Assembly: GCF_003286085.1 (NCBI RefSeq)
Contig: NW_020825288.1
Location: forward strand, 16,802,001 to 16,866,000
Reading direction: 5' to 3'
Length of the DNA stretch: 64,000 nt
Source: Drosophila persimilis
Lineage: Eukaryota > Arthropoda > Insecta > Diptera > Drosophilidae
Made by a program: the position numbers and the translations under genes. The stretch's first letter is position 1. The number at the start of each line of letters is the position of its first letter. The notes beneath the pieces were generated by a model. The model was not told where the DNA came from and did not search any database. It saw nothing but the letters and a program-made list of their open reading frames with translations. Below, in pieces: positions 23,644 to 36,590 of the stretch.

Positions 23644-24794
23644 CTTTAAAGATGTCTTGTTCAGTAGCAAGAGGAAAAAGGAGCATGCTTTCGAGAGCAT
23701 TCTCTACATCGATGCTTGACAAAAGTGGGATTATTGGTGATACTTTATATTTTATTGCTATGTCCGGGGCAGACCAGGGGCAGTGGGGCAGGGCACTGCA
23801 ATATGTATCCCAAATTGACCACCAAATATAATTCATCATTCATGTGTCCAAACTGACACTTCTGTGGCCGCAACACACAAAATGAAATTCACTTTGTTTG
23901 CGGTTTTACAATTGTACTATGGCTTCGTTTTGTATTTTTGTATGCCCTTTACCCCATACATTTTTCTGTGCACTCTCCAAGCGGAGGCCCCCTTTGTGGC
24001 ATTAAATATTTATTGCCGAGCATTTTATACGTGCATATATCGGTATAGAATTAATCAGAAAAATATGCGCTCAAGTGGAAGTTTTTGTAATCATCGCGGT
24101 TGGCAGTCGATTAGCAGGATGTGTTATACTATGATGAGTACCTAGGAACCTGCAAGCACCTTGGGGGTGCCGAGAAAGCCATCAAGCCAGCTAATAACTC
24201 GCCTTGGCTGTGTGGCACATTAAAAATTTATATAATTTTAAATAAGCAACTCGATGCTGAAACTTGAAGCTGGTTCCCGCCCATTCGACTCTCAGTCTCG
24301 CTCGGTAAGGAAGCCACTCGAAGCCGTATAAATCCAAGATTGTGGCCTCCAACTTGTCGCATGTGTGTGTGTGCTCCTGTGTGAGTGTATGAGTCCTGGT
24401 GTGGGGGGCAGGAGGGTCATGTGTATGTGTGTGTGTGTGTGGCTGCTATCTTGACTTCATCCATGACTGGCACTGGAGCTCAGGCTTTGGCTTTGGCCTG
24501 GGCGATGGCCTGCTCCCATGCTCTCCTACTCTTCTCTCACACTCTACGTTTGACTGTAATTGAAGCAAAATGAAAATCTTTTATTCATGAGGCTATAAAA
24601 TTGCCCAATTTTCAGGCCATTAGCAAAATTTACGCCTTTTTCTCTGCACGCAGCGCATAGTGGCCATTAAGCACAGTCGCCTGCATAAGTATGCATGCCG
24701 CCATTCCGCCATGCCATGTGGTTGCTCTGGTGGGCGCTTAGATTTCTCAATCGCGTCTGCCGTTTCGGGTTGGTTTTTATTTTTAAATACACTG

Positions 24795-24834
24795 GTCGCT
24801 GCTCGCTGCTCGCTGTTCGCTGCTCACTGCTCGG
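24795..24834. repeat. Degenerate 7-10 bp tandem array (CGCTGCT)
   Basis: About five imperfect copies of a GCTGCTCGCT-type unit. Confidence 0.7.
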
Positions 24835-25825
24835 CACTTAACACTTTTCACCAGCTCCGCCTTGCCTTCCGCCATCCGCCTTTATCTACGCCTCCTGCTG
24901 GCAGGGGCCATAAACAACGCGGCGTATGCTTGATTTCTGCCTTAGTGCCTCTTGACAGCGGCAGCGTCAGTGCCTAATCCTATTAGGCTCGCTCGCTCGG
25001 CTTGTATCGAAAGCAGCTTAGACATGTCAACGTTGTAATTAAAAGCAGTTGAAAACATCAGTCTCAGAACGCCTCAGAGCCCTCAGATCCTTCGTCGTCG
25101 TCGAAAATGCTGCCAAGTCACGCGTTGCCTGTCGGCTTTTCAAGCAAGTACTCAACAAAGAGGCCCTTCCATTCAGCTTGGCCTAGCTGGCCAATTATTA
25201 TGTTAATTTTATGGTCAAGTGCGGCTCATTGAGAGTAATTAAAGTGCAGCCAGCGAGCTGTAAGCTCCACTACCACTACACCATGTCCATGGTTCAAGCA
25301 TAATGAGTTTTGGTCTTAGAAACATATTTGCTGAAAAGTATCCGTTACTTGTGTCCTCATCCGGATTAACAGATTCATTAAAATTGTGCTTCGCTGGCTT
25401 TTGTCTGAACTTGACATTCCACCAGGAATGAGCCAGGAAACTGGAAACTAGGCGGATAATACCTAATAGATTTTCAATTTCAATTTTCCAGCTATTGAGT
25501 AACCACACGGCAAGCGGCACGAGGCAAGAGGCAGGGTGTAAGGCACGGCAAGGCAAGGCTATACGTGGCTGCCGCACAATCTGCCAACTTTTGCCGTATT
25601 TCTGTTTTTATGAGAATGCACAGGCACACATGGAGTATGCTTTTGCCTTTCGATTGCGTCTGAGCCTGGCTCTGAACTGTGGCAGCGTCAGCGGATTTAT
25701 AGTCCTTTTATCCTGGTTAGGCTTCGATTCCTGGCAACTGTATCTACACCTGTTTGAGTGCGGATTTAATCGAATTTGTCTTCTTCTCTTTGACAGGCAT
25801 ATGTTCTGCTCTCTATGTTTTTTAA

Positions 25826-25880
25826 TCTCTCTCTCTCTTTCTCTTTCTCTCTCATTCTCTTTCTCTCTCTCCTTCTCTTT
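25826..25880. repeat. TC-rich microsatellite
   Basis: Interrupted (TC)n with TTTCTCTT breaks. GAGAG-type on the minus strand, where it makes an artefactual Arg-Glu frame. Confidence 0.85.
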
Positions 25881-27826
25881 GGCTCGTTTAACCATATTAT
25901 GCATACATTCAAAGACAGGACTTGTGGGCATTGGCCAGATATTACTTACAAATAAATAGCCTCAAGCAGATTCCACATCCAGACACTTTGGTCGGCCTCA
26001 GCTTAATAAATATTTATGAAATCCCCAAAGCATGCCATGCTATGCCTTTGCCAGTGAGCCCTCTGGCAAATTCTCGGCCCAGACATCCATCCATCCATAG
26101 TATTTTTGTTCTTTGGTTAGTTAGCAACCGATTTAATCTGATCGAATTCGAATTTGGCTTTCTCTATAAGAGTATATGCTTGAATAATATTCAATTCAGT
26201 GCAAAATACAGCTCCACAAACTGCCATTAGAAATCAAACAACAATGGGAAATGCTTCTGCTCTTTCGCTTTCATCCCTCTATGCATTTTCGGGGGCATGG
26301 CAGTGCTCATGGTGTGGCCATGTTCAACATGCAAACAAATGGTCGAAAAAATGTTTGTTCACACACAGATGCACACACCATACACTATACACATACACAT
26401 ACACATACTTACAACGTGGCAAGCACAACTGTTGGCTGTGTGGCCGTGCCACACTCAAAGCGGAAGTATATAGGGGCATTTAAATATGCAAAGGAAGTGT
26501 GCACTTAATTTGTGCCATCCTTGTTGTTTGCCCTTGCTGTAGCCGTAGTTGTCGTTGTCGTCGCTTTTGCTTTTGTTTGTGTGGCCGAAAAACCCTCAAA
26601 ATACAGCAAAAAAAAAAAAATAAGGAAAAGGAACAGATGAGCAGTGGCCGATGTGACCGTAGAGCACAATATTCACAGCTCAAACACAAATCCCAACTAA
26701 TGTGGGCCAAAAACTTTTGCGTGTCCCCCTCCCGATCCCACATAGGAGCAGCAGCCGCTGTGGCAGGCCCACAGGCCGGCAACCAGCTGACTCTGTTGAC
26801 TGTTGAGTGGCGGAGTGGCAACGGGCGGACAGCAGCGCAGAGCAGAGGCTGAGGCAGAGCAGAGGAGGCGATCCGGCGGACAGACAGAGACTGGCGGGCC
26901 AGGCCACGCGGACAGCTTTAGTGGTCAGAATGTTGGCCGTGGCCCGCTGCTTTTGCCCTGGTCTGGCCATGTGCCATGGCCGTGCGCACAAGACAAAAGT
27001 TATCAGTGGGCCACAGCGTATACTCCCATCCACATGCAACGCCCCACCGTTGTTACCCCACTCGTTTTCCCATTTTCATCTGACAGTTTTAATTGCCTTG
27101 AATGTTTGCAAATTTCTTACGATAGGAACGGGGAGAAATTGTTGTACCATGCGGTTGGCTAGACAGAAAGACGCCGCCCTCGTTGCTGGCCAAATGGCAC
27201 TGGGGATTGGCAGAAGGGAATGGGAATGGCAGCGGCAGGGAGGAGGAGCACGGACGAAGATCTTAAGCTGGTGAAAAGTTGTGCGTTGTATTTTTCTAAA
27301 TGCTATTGCAAAAGTTTTCAGATACATGCCGTAGATGAAGTGACTTACACTGCAAGCGAGAACGAAACTTCAGAGACACAGAACAAGAGCTGGAGCTGGA
27401 AGGAGCTGACGGAGCATCGAGAATGGAATCTGCAGCTGGCCATCAAATCAGTGGCCAAATGTCCTCATTGTCTGGAAGGAGAGAAAATATGCTAATTATA
27501 CGAGTACGAGAGTTTTGTGGGTGCATTTCAATCTCCTGAGTGTGCTCGTAGTAGTTCTTAAATTGAATTTAATTTCTGGTGACGCACTGCGTCAGAGTTG
27601 ATCATTAAAAATTATTGATTGACTTGCCAACAAGCACCCCTTGACTGCTTCATCAATCCTTGCCCTTAGCCGCAGCACGGATACTCGTACTTCTATTGTT
27701 TTTATGCCACAGACCACATGCATCAAGGGGCAATGTTATGTACAGATATATACATATCGGTGTCATGTCCCTGCAGTGGCAAGCTCATCAGAATGCCGAT
27801 GCTGCAGCATCGTCATCCACATTCAA

Positions 27827-27845
27827 ATCCACATCATTATCATCA

Positions 27846-27886
<41 letters not shown>
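27827..27886. repeat. ATC run passing into (TCG)13
   Basis: ATC triplets are followed by 13 perfect TCG triplets (27846-27886). This gives long Ser, Arg or Val runs in the three plus frames. It is an unusually long pure CpG-containing array for non-coding fly DNA. Confidence 0.9.
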
Positions 27887-28685
27887 TGCTTGCTAAGCGG
27901 TTGGCTCTGACTTTGGTTTATTGATTTCACAATGCAAGAGGAAAACACTTCCACTGCCAGGAAATGCCACCCATCATCCCACCATTCCTGCTAAGGGCAA
28001 TCCTTCTGCAACACACACAGACTCCACTGCAACATCGTGTGAACACGGACACATGTGTCAAGCACCTTTCTAGGCATGTCCTTTATATGCCATCCACCAA
28101 ATGACTTTAAGCCACAAGCTTATTATCTTTCACAAACGTTGTTTAAATTACCGTCTGCTGGCTCGAGGGCAATGTAATTAAGTTTTAATCAAACTTTAAG
28201 GCACGAGTACTGCTCATCCGCCGTGTGTTACGGCTAAAAAAAAACAACAGAGATAACAACAACAACAACAAGAGAGTTGGGGGAATAAGGGGGAGTGAGG
28301 GCCAGACAATGAGCCAGAAAGAAGACAAATGTTTGATCATTATTACGCTACCATAAATAAAGCAGACGGATGCGGACCACGGGACAGACAACAATCCAAC
28401 ACAGACAACGACACGAACACCGGAGACCGAAGACCAAATTCCAACAGAGCAGGGACTCTGGCGATGGCGCACCTTTGGCCCACCTGAAAAGCGTAAATGA
28501 TGACGGCCAAGATGGGTGGGCAGAAGGCTGAATGGTTGAATGGCTGGACTGGGTGGCGGTGGCTGGCTGTGGCCGTTTGAATAACTGCGATTAAAGCGGG
28601 CAACAAAACAATTATTGAGGATTTAATTGCTCGACAGAATGTAATTAAGCCAAGGTATCACGTTCTACCAGGGGCCCCAACCTAC

Positions 28686-28717
28686 TCTCCCTCTCTTTCT
28701 CTCTCTCTCTCTCTCTG
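28686..28717. repeat. TC-rich microsatellite
   Basis: CT dinucleotides with one TTT break. GAGAG array on the minus strand. Confidence 0.85.
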
Positions 28718-30510
28718 TAGATGGCGATAAACCACAGGATGGCTGGAACCTTTCTCTTCTTTGTGTCCTTTTCAATGCGATCGCATTAAACGCACTCGGG
28801 GGGGGGATAGTCGTTGCCTCAAGGGCCATACGGCCATAATGAAGTGAAGAGGCCTATTAGGGACAGCAAGACTTCAAAATCGTTTCGGCTGCTGACATGC
28901 CAAAAATGCCCCAACCAGCCATCAGCATCGCATTGGTGACAGCTCTTGGCACTTGCCTCGGAGGCACAGAATGCCTTCTGGTTTTGGCCATGGCTTTTGC
29001 TTCTGCCACACTGTTAAAACTTTGAAGCAAGTTTCAATTTATTAACGAAATAAAATGCAGATAAATGCTCTGGGCTCTAGGAGGCGCCGCTGCGCCATAA
29101 GCCGCAGTTGTTGTCGGAACTTTTGATGGCGCGCGGCATCAAGTTTTCTGGCGTGGCTAAAGTTCACCTCCGGCTGGGTGAAAGTAAAGGTGAGCGTGAA
29201 TGCCCGCAGCCATATTTATGCACCGCTTGATTGACACTCAACACACATACGAGGAAGTGGCCAAGCCATATCCTCCATTCCTTCCTTTCGGCCATGTTTT
29301 TTGACCAGGCTCCATTTTTGCTGCTATAGCTATTGCTTTGTGCTATTGCCACGAGTACTATATTGCCCCGGTTGCGGGGCGTTAGGCATCAATGGCAACG
29401 AAATAGCGGAATTTTATTTGTTACGCGCCCGCGATTTTCAATGCAATTTTCACCAGACACAGACAAAGAGAGACACAGAGGCCCAAGGAACGTCAGTGGA
29501 AGAGCTGCCCCGCCGCCTGCAATCGGATTGCACATTGCATGTGTCTGTTGCTCTACGAATTGAAATTTTTTCAACATCCCGGGGTTTTTCGTATTTATTT
29601 TTGTAGTTTCCTTTTCGTTTTTTTTCGACTTTTTTCTAGGCTCAGGCCCTGTGGCCTATGGATGGGCCAAAGGGACTGGCACTGCATTTATTGCGCTGAC
29701 CAGCCAAAGCTGCGGGTGGCAATAATGCTCCCTGTGTTTGCTTAAACAGCGCAAGGGTCAAAGGGTATCGACTGAATGGTAAAAGGCAGGCTGAGGCACA
29801 CTCTCAGAAAAGGAAGAAACATTTCCCAAAATTTCTCCTTAAAGTCTAGTTAAGTTTCCAGATCTCAATGGCTGTTTCCCCAACTTTGTGGCTATGGAAA
29901 TTCCTTTCAATTTGTATTTCAGTGGCTGTGTAAACGATTTGCAACCTCTGCTAAAGGATTTTCGCGTTGTATGCCTTACCACGTTGTTGCCCTTGACAGA
30001 CAGCTGTCTGAGGGCCTAGCCGACTGAAGCACTGAATGACTGAATGTCTGTCTGTGGGTTGCTATGTTGCGGCAGCAGCCGACCGCATACGAATGAGCAA
30101 TGGGTTGTGAAAAGTTTTTCGATTAAAGTTCATAATTACACTTGCAAGTGTTGCAACTACAGAGAAGGAGCGGCCATGCCTCACATATGCTGATTGCCAA
30201 AGTAGTTTTAATTGAAAATCTTTAGCATTCAACCAAAAAAAAAAACAGAAATGATTCTCAAAATTCAGCGCAAATATAGTGGCAGTCAGCCGCCTGCAAG
30301 GCGCCATCTAAACTGCAGCCATCTGTATCTCGTAGCTGTATCTGTGTCTGTCTCTATATGTGTTTGTATCTATATCTACATCCATTTGCGAGTGCATATG
30401 TGTGTCTGTCGTTGCATTGATAGCTTCACTTTGCCTTTTTGCTGTCCCTCTGTGAGCTTCCCACACATTTATTTCAATTCCTGGGGACTGTTTAGCAATT
30501 CTCCACCCGG

Positions 30511-30543
30511 GCAGACAGTCAGACAGACAGACAGACTGTCTGC
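30511..30543. repeat. Perfect 10-bp inverted repeat around an (AGAC) array
   Basis: GCAGACAGTC (30511-30520) and its exact reverse complement GACTGTCTGC (30534-30543) flank a 13-base AGAC-repeat loop. As single strand it would form a 10-bp hairpin. It is too short for a typical fly pre-miRNA. Confidence 0.8.
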
Positions 30544-31927
30544 TTCACTCCACACTCGACACTCTGCTGCGTGTGTGTGTGGGTTTGTCTCGAACTTGCT
30601 TGAATGACTCAAATATTTTAAATGTCTTTGTCTGAGTGAGTGACTCGGTAACTGGCTCAGTGCGTTGTCAATCATGTGCATCGCTGGCTTTACGGGCTCC
30701 CACAATGGCAAATAGGAAAAGCAGAAAAATGGTAAAATGGAAAAGCTCTGCACACACACACACACAGCCACACCCACGCACACTTATCAGTATCAGTTAT
30801 CAGTGCATGTTCATCTCCGTGTAGTTTATGGCTTTATTAAGCCACTTATTTGCCTCCAACGAGTGAGAGAGACTCACTTGCATAATGATTTAATGTGCAA
30901 TTTGTTGACCGTGTCAATATTTTTTCATCATTTAAGTTGAATTTTTTGGTCGGCTCAAATAAAACAAGCCGAGCCTCCTTTCCCTCTCCCCGCAGCTACT
31001 TAATTTAATTGAATTTGTTCTCGAACCAACTTTTCCATGAAACTTTGACAGGAATTTAAGAATTTTAATAAATAACATTTCATTTGTCAGTTGTGGGAGA
31101 TGAACAGTCCACCGGGTTGCAGGAACAATTGCTAACGTAATCGAGTGGCAATCAGCTAAATGTCTTGTTTCAACAATATACTTTTCTCTCCCTCTCTCTC
31201 TCTCTCTCACTCGGCTCATGTTTGTTTTTTGACAGCACCCCGAAAACAAAGGCCTAAGCACCCCCACAGAAACACGCACACGCTCGCACAGGGATTCCTT
31301 TCTCTCGTTTTTAAACAGAATCTTGTCAACATATTAAGATAATACCTTTTTAATCCTTTGCCGTCCCAAGGTCACAGCTCACAGCTCCACCGATGGGGAT
31401 GATGACAGTAAAAAAAAATGCGCTCGAGTTTCACACAGAAAGTCGGGGCACCTGGTACATTTATCCCTTTTGGCTGGCTGGCCATAAAAACCCTTTTATA
31501 ATTATGATGACAATAAACAAGGAGGCGCCTCGCCTGGCAAGAGTCGGCATCCCGTCCAGCCAGCCAACAATTGTTCCTGTCCCCAGCCCCAAGGCTTGTG
31601 TTTGCGATGCTTCATTGGGGCAAAGAATGGAGATGGAGAGGGTTTTGGGATCTCGACTTTTATTAGCTACTTTGCCACGGCATTGTTACACCTTTCATTA
31701 TGAATCTGCCAGACAGTGGGATGCCATGCGACGGGCCTGGGCACGGGCATGGGCCTGGGCCTGCCACAACAATGCCAAGACCAAGGGGATATTTCAATTT
31801 AGCAGCTCAAACAGTTGCCACTTTGACGTTTGGCTGTTGTCTCTGCCGCCTGGCGCCTGTTGCCTGCTGCCTTGGTGCCTTCCTTCTTCCATGGAATGTC
31901 AGACGTAGATATTTATGCGGCACAATA

Positions 31928-31952
31928 CCGAATACGGAATACGGAATACGGA
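31928..31952. repeat. 7-bp tandem repeat CGGAATA
   Basis: One CCGAATA variant is followed by two exact CGGAATA copies and a partial unit. Confidence 0.75.
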
Positions 31953-34068
31953 GGAGAGCCAAAGGTGACGATGTCAGCTTTTTAACAGCTGCGGAATTTG
32001 TTGGCTGTCTTTGTCTGTCGGAGGCAGCAATCTCAACTAATCTGCGGTTGTCGTAAAATGTTAGGAGCATCCGAGGTTGGCCATGGGTTTGTGGCTGGCA
32101 ATGGAAGTGGGAGTGGGGGGGAAGAGATATCTCAACAATGAATGACATGCCAGCCAGAAAATCCAACCAGTTCATCAATCATACCAGGAATTCTTATCGC
32201 ATTGACGAGTGTGTACAATGTGACCCATAGATATATGAAAAAAAAAGATAGCAATGGGTTTATCTTTGGTATGTATTTGGGCTTGGGTTTGGGTTTGGGT
32301 TCGGTTTAATTGTTCCGCCAGCATTCAAGTTCATTTTTCATAAGACGTAAAGAAAAGTTTAAAGATGCCTAGCAAGGACTTGAATTGGCGTCAAGGGGTC
32401 TGGGTCTGGGCTTCTGCCATTCCTCTTGGCTTTAAAATGATCATCAATCTTGTTTAATGGTTGTCCGCACGATTGAATTATTACATGTGTCAGCAGCTGC
32501 GCGTGAGTTATTGATATTATGTAACAACTGAAGAAAGCGCCCAAATAAAAATCAACCATCAAAAGATACACACACATACATATACACATAAACATTACGA
32601 GCGGATGGTCCATAAGTACGGAGGAGTTTTACTGTAACTGTCTATTGATGGATACGAATGATTGTAGCATACTTTTGTGCGTTATTCTTTCTCTCTCTTA
32701 ATCGGTATTTTTTCTGTGTGCAACCAGTTGCATGCCACCCGTCAGGTGGTGTCGCTTTTCTGGCAAATTTCAAGCACTTTCAGCCGACCAAAAAAAAAAA
32801 AACGAATCACCTGCCGAAATTGCTTCGAGTGCGACATGCCACATAAAATCGATGGCCAGCACCAGCCACCAACGAAAAACAAAGAAAAAAAAGGAAAAAT
32901 AGAATTCCAACGTGATTTGCATATATTTATTTACTTGTAGCGCTGGGCAGAACAAAAAAAGTAAAAAAAAAAAATGAAAAGCGTAACGAAACGAAAAACG
33001 AATTGAGCTGCCGACGTGAATCTGCTGAAAATCGAGCTCAGTGGCAAGTTTTTCCTTTCCACATGGCATAGCCAGAGCCAGAGCCCGAGCCGATCAGGCA
33101 AATACTCTTCAAGGCGACTTTGATTGCCCAATGCAATTTGTTCCGTTGCGGCATGGCATCTACTGTCCTGGGAAATATTTCCATCTGAGGGAGCCTCCTC
33201 CGTGGCCTTGGCCGATTCATAAACTTCGGAAATTTCTGCAATTTTTTTAGAGTATAGCCAGAATTTTTGGCAAGTCACGTGCTTAACATTGAAGGTATTA
33301 AACGAATATCTTAAATTGTCATTTCATATTTTTGGGATCATCTTTACAGTGCCAGCAATAAAATTTAAGCCATGTGCGGTAACTTTATGATGCAATTTTT
33401 GGCTTTGATAACCGCAATCCAGGGGGATGGCAGGGGCGAGGCAGAGCACAAATTTATAGTGCGGTTAATATCTAATGTATATTTATGCCACATCAAACTG
33501 TGGCCATAAACTGCAGTGCACTGGTGGCAGAGAATTTGCATAATGTAAATCGTGTTCTGTTCTGGCCAGAATGGAGTCATCGAGCCATCGAGCCAGCTGG
33601 GATTTCGCTCGTACTCTGATTGCGTTTGCTTTTAATGGATCCACCGAGTTAATAATTGAAGCATTATTTTTGGCCAGAAACAGCTTTCAGCAACAGGCTA
33701 AAAGACTGGACACACCGCCGGCATCACAAGCCTTGGGGGGAAAACAGTGTGGAAAAACACAGGGGAAAACTAGTGTGGACAAAAGATAGAACCGGGAGAA
33801 AAGTAGTGCGAAGAAAGGTAGAAACAGGAGAAAACAATACATAGAAGGCTGTTAGCCGTTCGGGATAGACGATGGGTGACAAGCATTTGAAGCATGTCAC
33901 AAAAAATTTCATTTCACTTAGCCTCCCCCCTCTCCGTCCTGACACGGACACGGTGTCTCTTTGCATCCATCCTTCGTCCTCTGGTGTCAGCTTTTATTTT
34001 GGCTTAAAGCTGTAAATAACATTGAATGAAATAGCCCGTTTTCCGTGCTGATGTTTGCATTACCCTTT

Positions 34069-34093
34069 ACCCTTCCTCGGAGGGTATAATAAG
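34069..34093 (+). repeat. Short hairpin with GGGTATAATAAG tail, copy 1
   Basis: ACCCT (34069-34073) pairs with AGGGT (34081-34085), followed by ATAATAAG. The 12-mer GGGTATAATAAG recurs exactly at 38057-38068. It resembles the ACCCTT..GAGGGTAT hairpins I recall as scattered in Drosophila intergenic DNA. Confidence 0.4.
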
Positions 34094-34407
34094 TTGAGCG
34101 AGGTGTTTGGAATGGAGGGAAGGGTGTTAAGGGTAGAAAAATCGCAAACTTTGAAAACTCCTAGATTGAGATACTATATCAAATCGTAGCAACTACCCAT
34201 CGACCAGGGTAACTACTTCTTCGACCCCTAAAAAGACATGTCCCTATTCCCTTGTTTCCCCTTCTGTTTTGTTTTTTGGTTTTGTCTTTCTTTGTGTTGT
34301 TCTTGTTGCTATTTTTCTTTTAGCTTGTTTTTTTCCCCCCTGCACATTTTATCGCTCATTCGCTTTCTCGTTTCTGAAGGCGCGCTAAACGCTTTGGGGC
34401 GTGGCAC

Positions 34408-34433
34408 TGATGCTGATGCTGATGCTGATGCTG
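34408..34433. repeat. TGATGC hexamer array
   Basis: About four TGATGC units ending in TGG, followed by CCTCGT-type text to about 34462. Confidence 0.75.
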
Positions 34434-36226
34434 GAGCTGTTCCTCGCCCTCGTCCTCGCTCCTGACGCTGTCGCCGGCGCCGGTGTAAAACAGCATGAAA
34501 ACTCAGTCACAACCAGTGCAAAAACATTTTGACACTAATTTCATTTTGTATATAGAAAAACAGGCACGAGTCTCCCTTTCTTTATCCGCTCCATTTTTTT
34601 TTTTTTTTTTGCTTTTTTTTTGTTTTTGCTTGCTTTACTGGCGCGTCAAAGGATTTTCCGGGTACGAAACAGAGCAAAAAAAAAAAGGTTGAAATAGAAA
34701 TAGAATAGAAATGTAGACAACGACGAATGGCAGTGGGGAAAATGGAAAACACATTGCCACGGGGGAATTCAGGGACTCTGTCTCTCCTTATAGCACCCCA
34801 GGGGTGCCATGTCTTTGAAGTCGTCTGTTGTTGCTGCCACTGTTGCTGCTGCTGTTGTTGCTGCTGTTGTTGCTTGCCACTGATTTGCTAAATAAAAATT
34901 TATGCGGCATGCTAATTGAAATGCCACACACAAAAATAACTTTCAATTTGGGCAAAGCTAAGCCGAAATGAGAGCCGCATGCATTTTATAATTAACATAA
35001 TTTGCTCAGACTTTCAACACTTTCACACCTGTGCGCAGGGGTAGACGACGAGGATGAGGACGAGGGACTGTATCCGCCAGGGACATTTAACGCTTCGTTT
35101 GGGGCAGGCAGAAATTAACTGCCGTGAAAACATTTAACATTTTTCAGCAAGAAGCCAAAAAAAATACAACAAAGGGAAATGTTTCGAAATGTACAGGGAA
35201 AAAAGTTTGTCAGTCTTCGACGAAGTTTGGATACGCTTTGTTAATCCGGGAACCCATTAACCATATCTGCTCGGATGCCTTAAAACACTTCAAACAGTTC
35301 CACATTTTCGGTGGGACCCAACTCTCTATTTAATTGCTTTAGCACTCGCCGAAAAACGAGCACGAGACAAGTTCCCCCTCCGCGTGTCGCTCCCCAAGGC
35401 AGTTGCAATCCATTTACTCGCCCCAGTGGCAACAGTGGCAACAGTGGCAGAAGTGGCACCAACCAACTGCCAGATAAAATGCGCATGCCAGGCCAACAAA
35501 AAGCCCAGACGAAAATTGCAAGTGACATTAAAAGGTCCGTCGAGGGTCCCAGAGCTCTTAGCAACCATATCGCACCGAACCCTCACCCTCACCCTCACCA
35601 ACCGCCCCGAAAGCCCCACCGAAAGACAAAGGAGCTGACAATAAAACAGGGGGCACGCGACGGGGCATAGGCAAATCGTGAGCCTCGTAAGAACTTGGTT
35701 AATTTTCAATTTGTTGGCCAGGCCGACAAAATGGCTAAGCAAAAAGCGTTTAGTGTGCTGCTGTAGAGAGTTCTCTAAATGAGTTTGGCAAAGAAGAAAG
35801 TTTTCTCTGCCTGGGTTTTTCAATTTCCCAGAGAACATTGAAGAGGTGGGCGCAGCAGCAGCAGTCTTATGTTCAAAGGCAGAGCACGCACAATTTGCCA
35901 AAGAAAACATAAATAGTAGCAACAGCAAACAGATGTATGGTATGGTAAATGAGCTGAAGGATGGCCGCCCTCTGTACAGGGAGGACTCTCTACAGGAGGA
36001 TGGGGAATTCTCAAAGCATGGGGAGATGTAACTGAGAAAATGAAGTCATGTGCTCCACCTGCTCGATGCATTTCGTGTTCATTTGTATTGTTGTCGTTGC
36101 TATTATCACAGCAACTGCTGGGGATAACATCCACCGCTCTCGCCAGCGGCGTGTCTATCGTCGCTACATGAATGCTACGAGTATATCCCCTCAATCGCCC
36201 AATCTCTCTCCATATCTCTCTCTATG

Positions 36227-36253
36227 CGTGTGCGTGTGTGTGTGTGTGTGTGT
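36227..36253. repeat. (TG)n microsatellite
   Basis: GT dinucleotides with one GC break near the start. Confidence 0.85.
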
Positions 36254-36524
36254 AAACATGATTGGAAATTCGATCACAGCTGCACACGTAGAGCACATAA
36301 ATCAGCCTAGGACTCCTCGTCCCCGGACTCCACATTGAGTTGAGTCCCTTTCAAGGCTTCGAGGTGCTGCTGGGGTAACCCAAAAGATACACCCCCGGGC
36401 CCATGACCACGACATTTGTATGCGTGCGTGCGAGTGTGCCTGTGCCTGTGCCTGTGCCCTACACCCACATTGATATGCAAACGCTCTGTCGCCTGCTGTG
36501 TGCGTAAATTAACAGACCGCCTGG

Positions 36525-36590
36525 CCATGTCCGAGTCCATGTCCAAGTCCAAGTCCATGTCCATGTTCATGTCCGTGTCCGGGTCCGAGT
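36525..36590. repeat. Hexanucleotide minisatellite (CATGTC family), 11 units
   Basis: Eleven consecutive 6-bp units follow the pattern C-R/A/G/T-x-GT-C/T: CATGTC, CGAGTC, CATGTC, CAAGTC twice, CATGTC, CATGTT, CATGTC, CGTGTC, CGGGTC, CGAGTG. Because the period is a multiple of three, both strands stay open. The minus frame alternates Asp with Met or Leu; a plus frame alternates Ser with Met or Lys. There is no evidence that either is translated. Confidence 0.85.

Larger units (their letters stand above)
23644..30510. other. Gene-free block continued
   Basis: Mixed-composition DNA with microsatellites at 24795-24834, 25826-25880, 26388-26408 (CATACA), 27846-27886 and 28686-28717, and a G-run at 28798-28806. 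Open frames of 100-155 codons at 26680-27274 overlap in four frames. No exon, tRNA or transposon was recognised. Confidence 0.5.
30544..36524. other. Gene-free block continued
   Basis: CA and TC tracts (30752-30768, 31184-31209), GGGTTT-type text (32282-32306), A- and T-runs (32794-32805, 34594-34621) and CTG/GTT text (34830-34872). A 200-codon minus frame at 35326-35928 and a 171-codon plus frame at 31393-31908 overlap other frames and carry no family signature. Confidence 0.5.
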
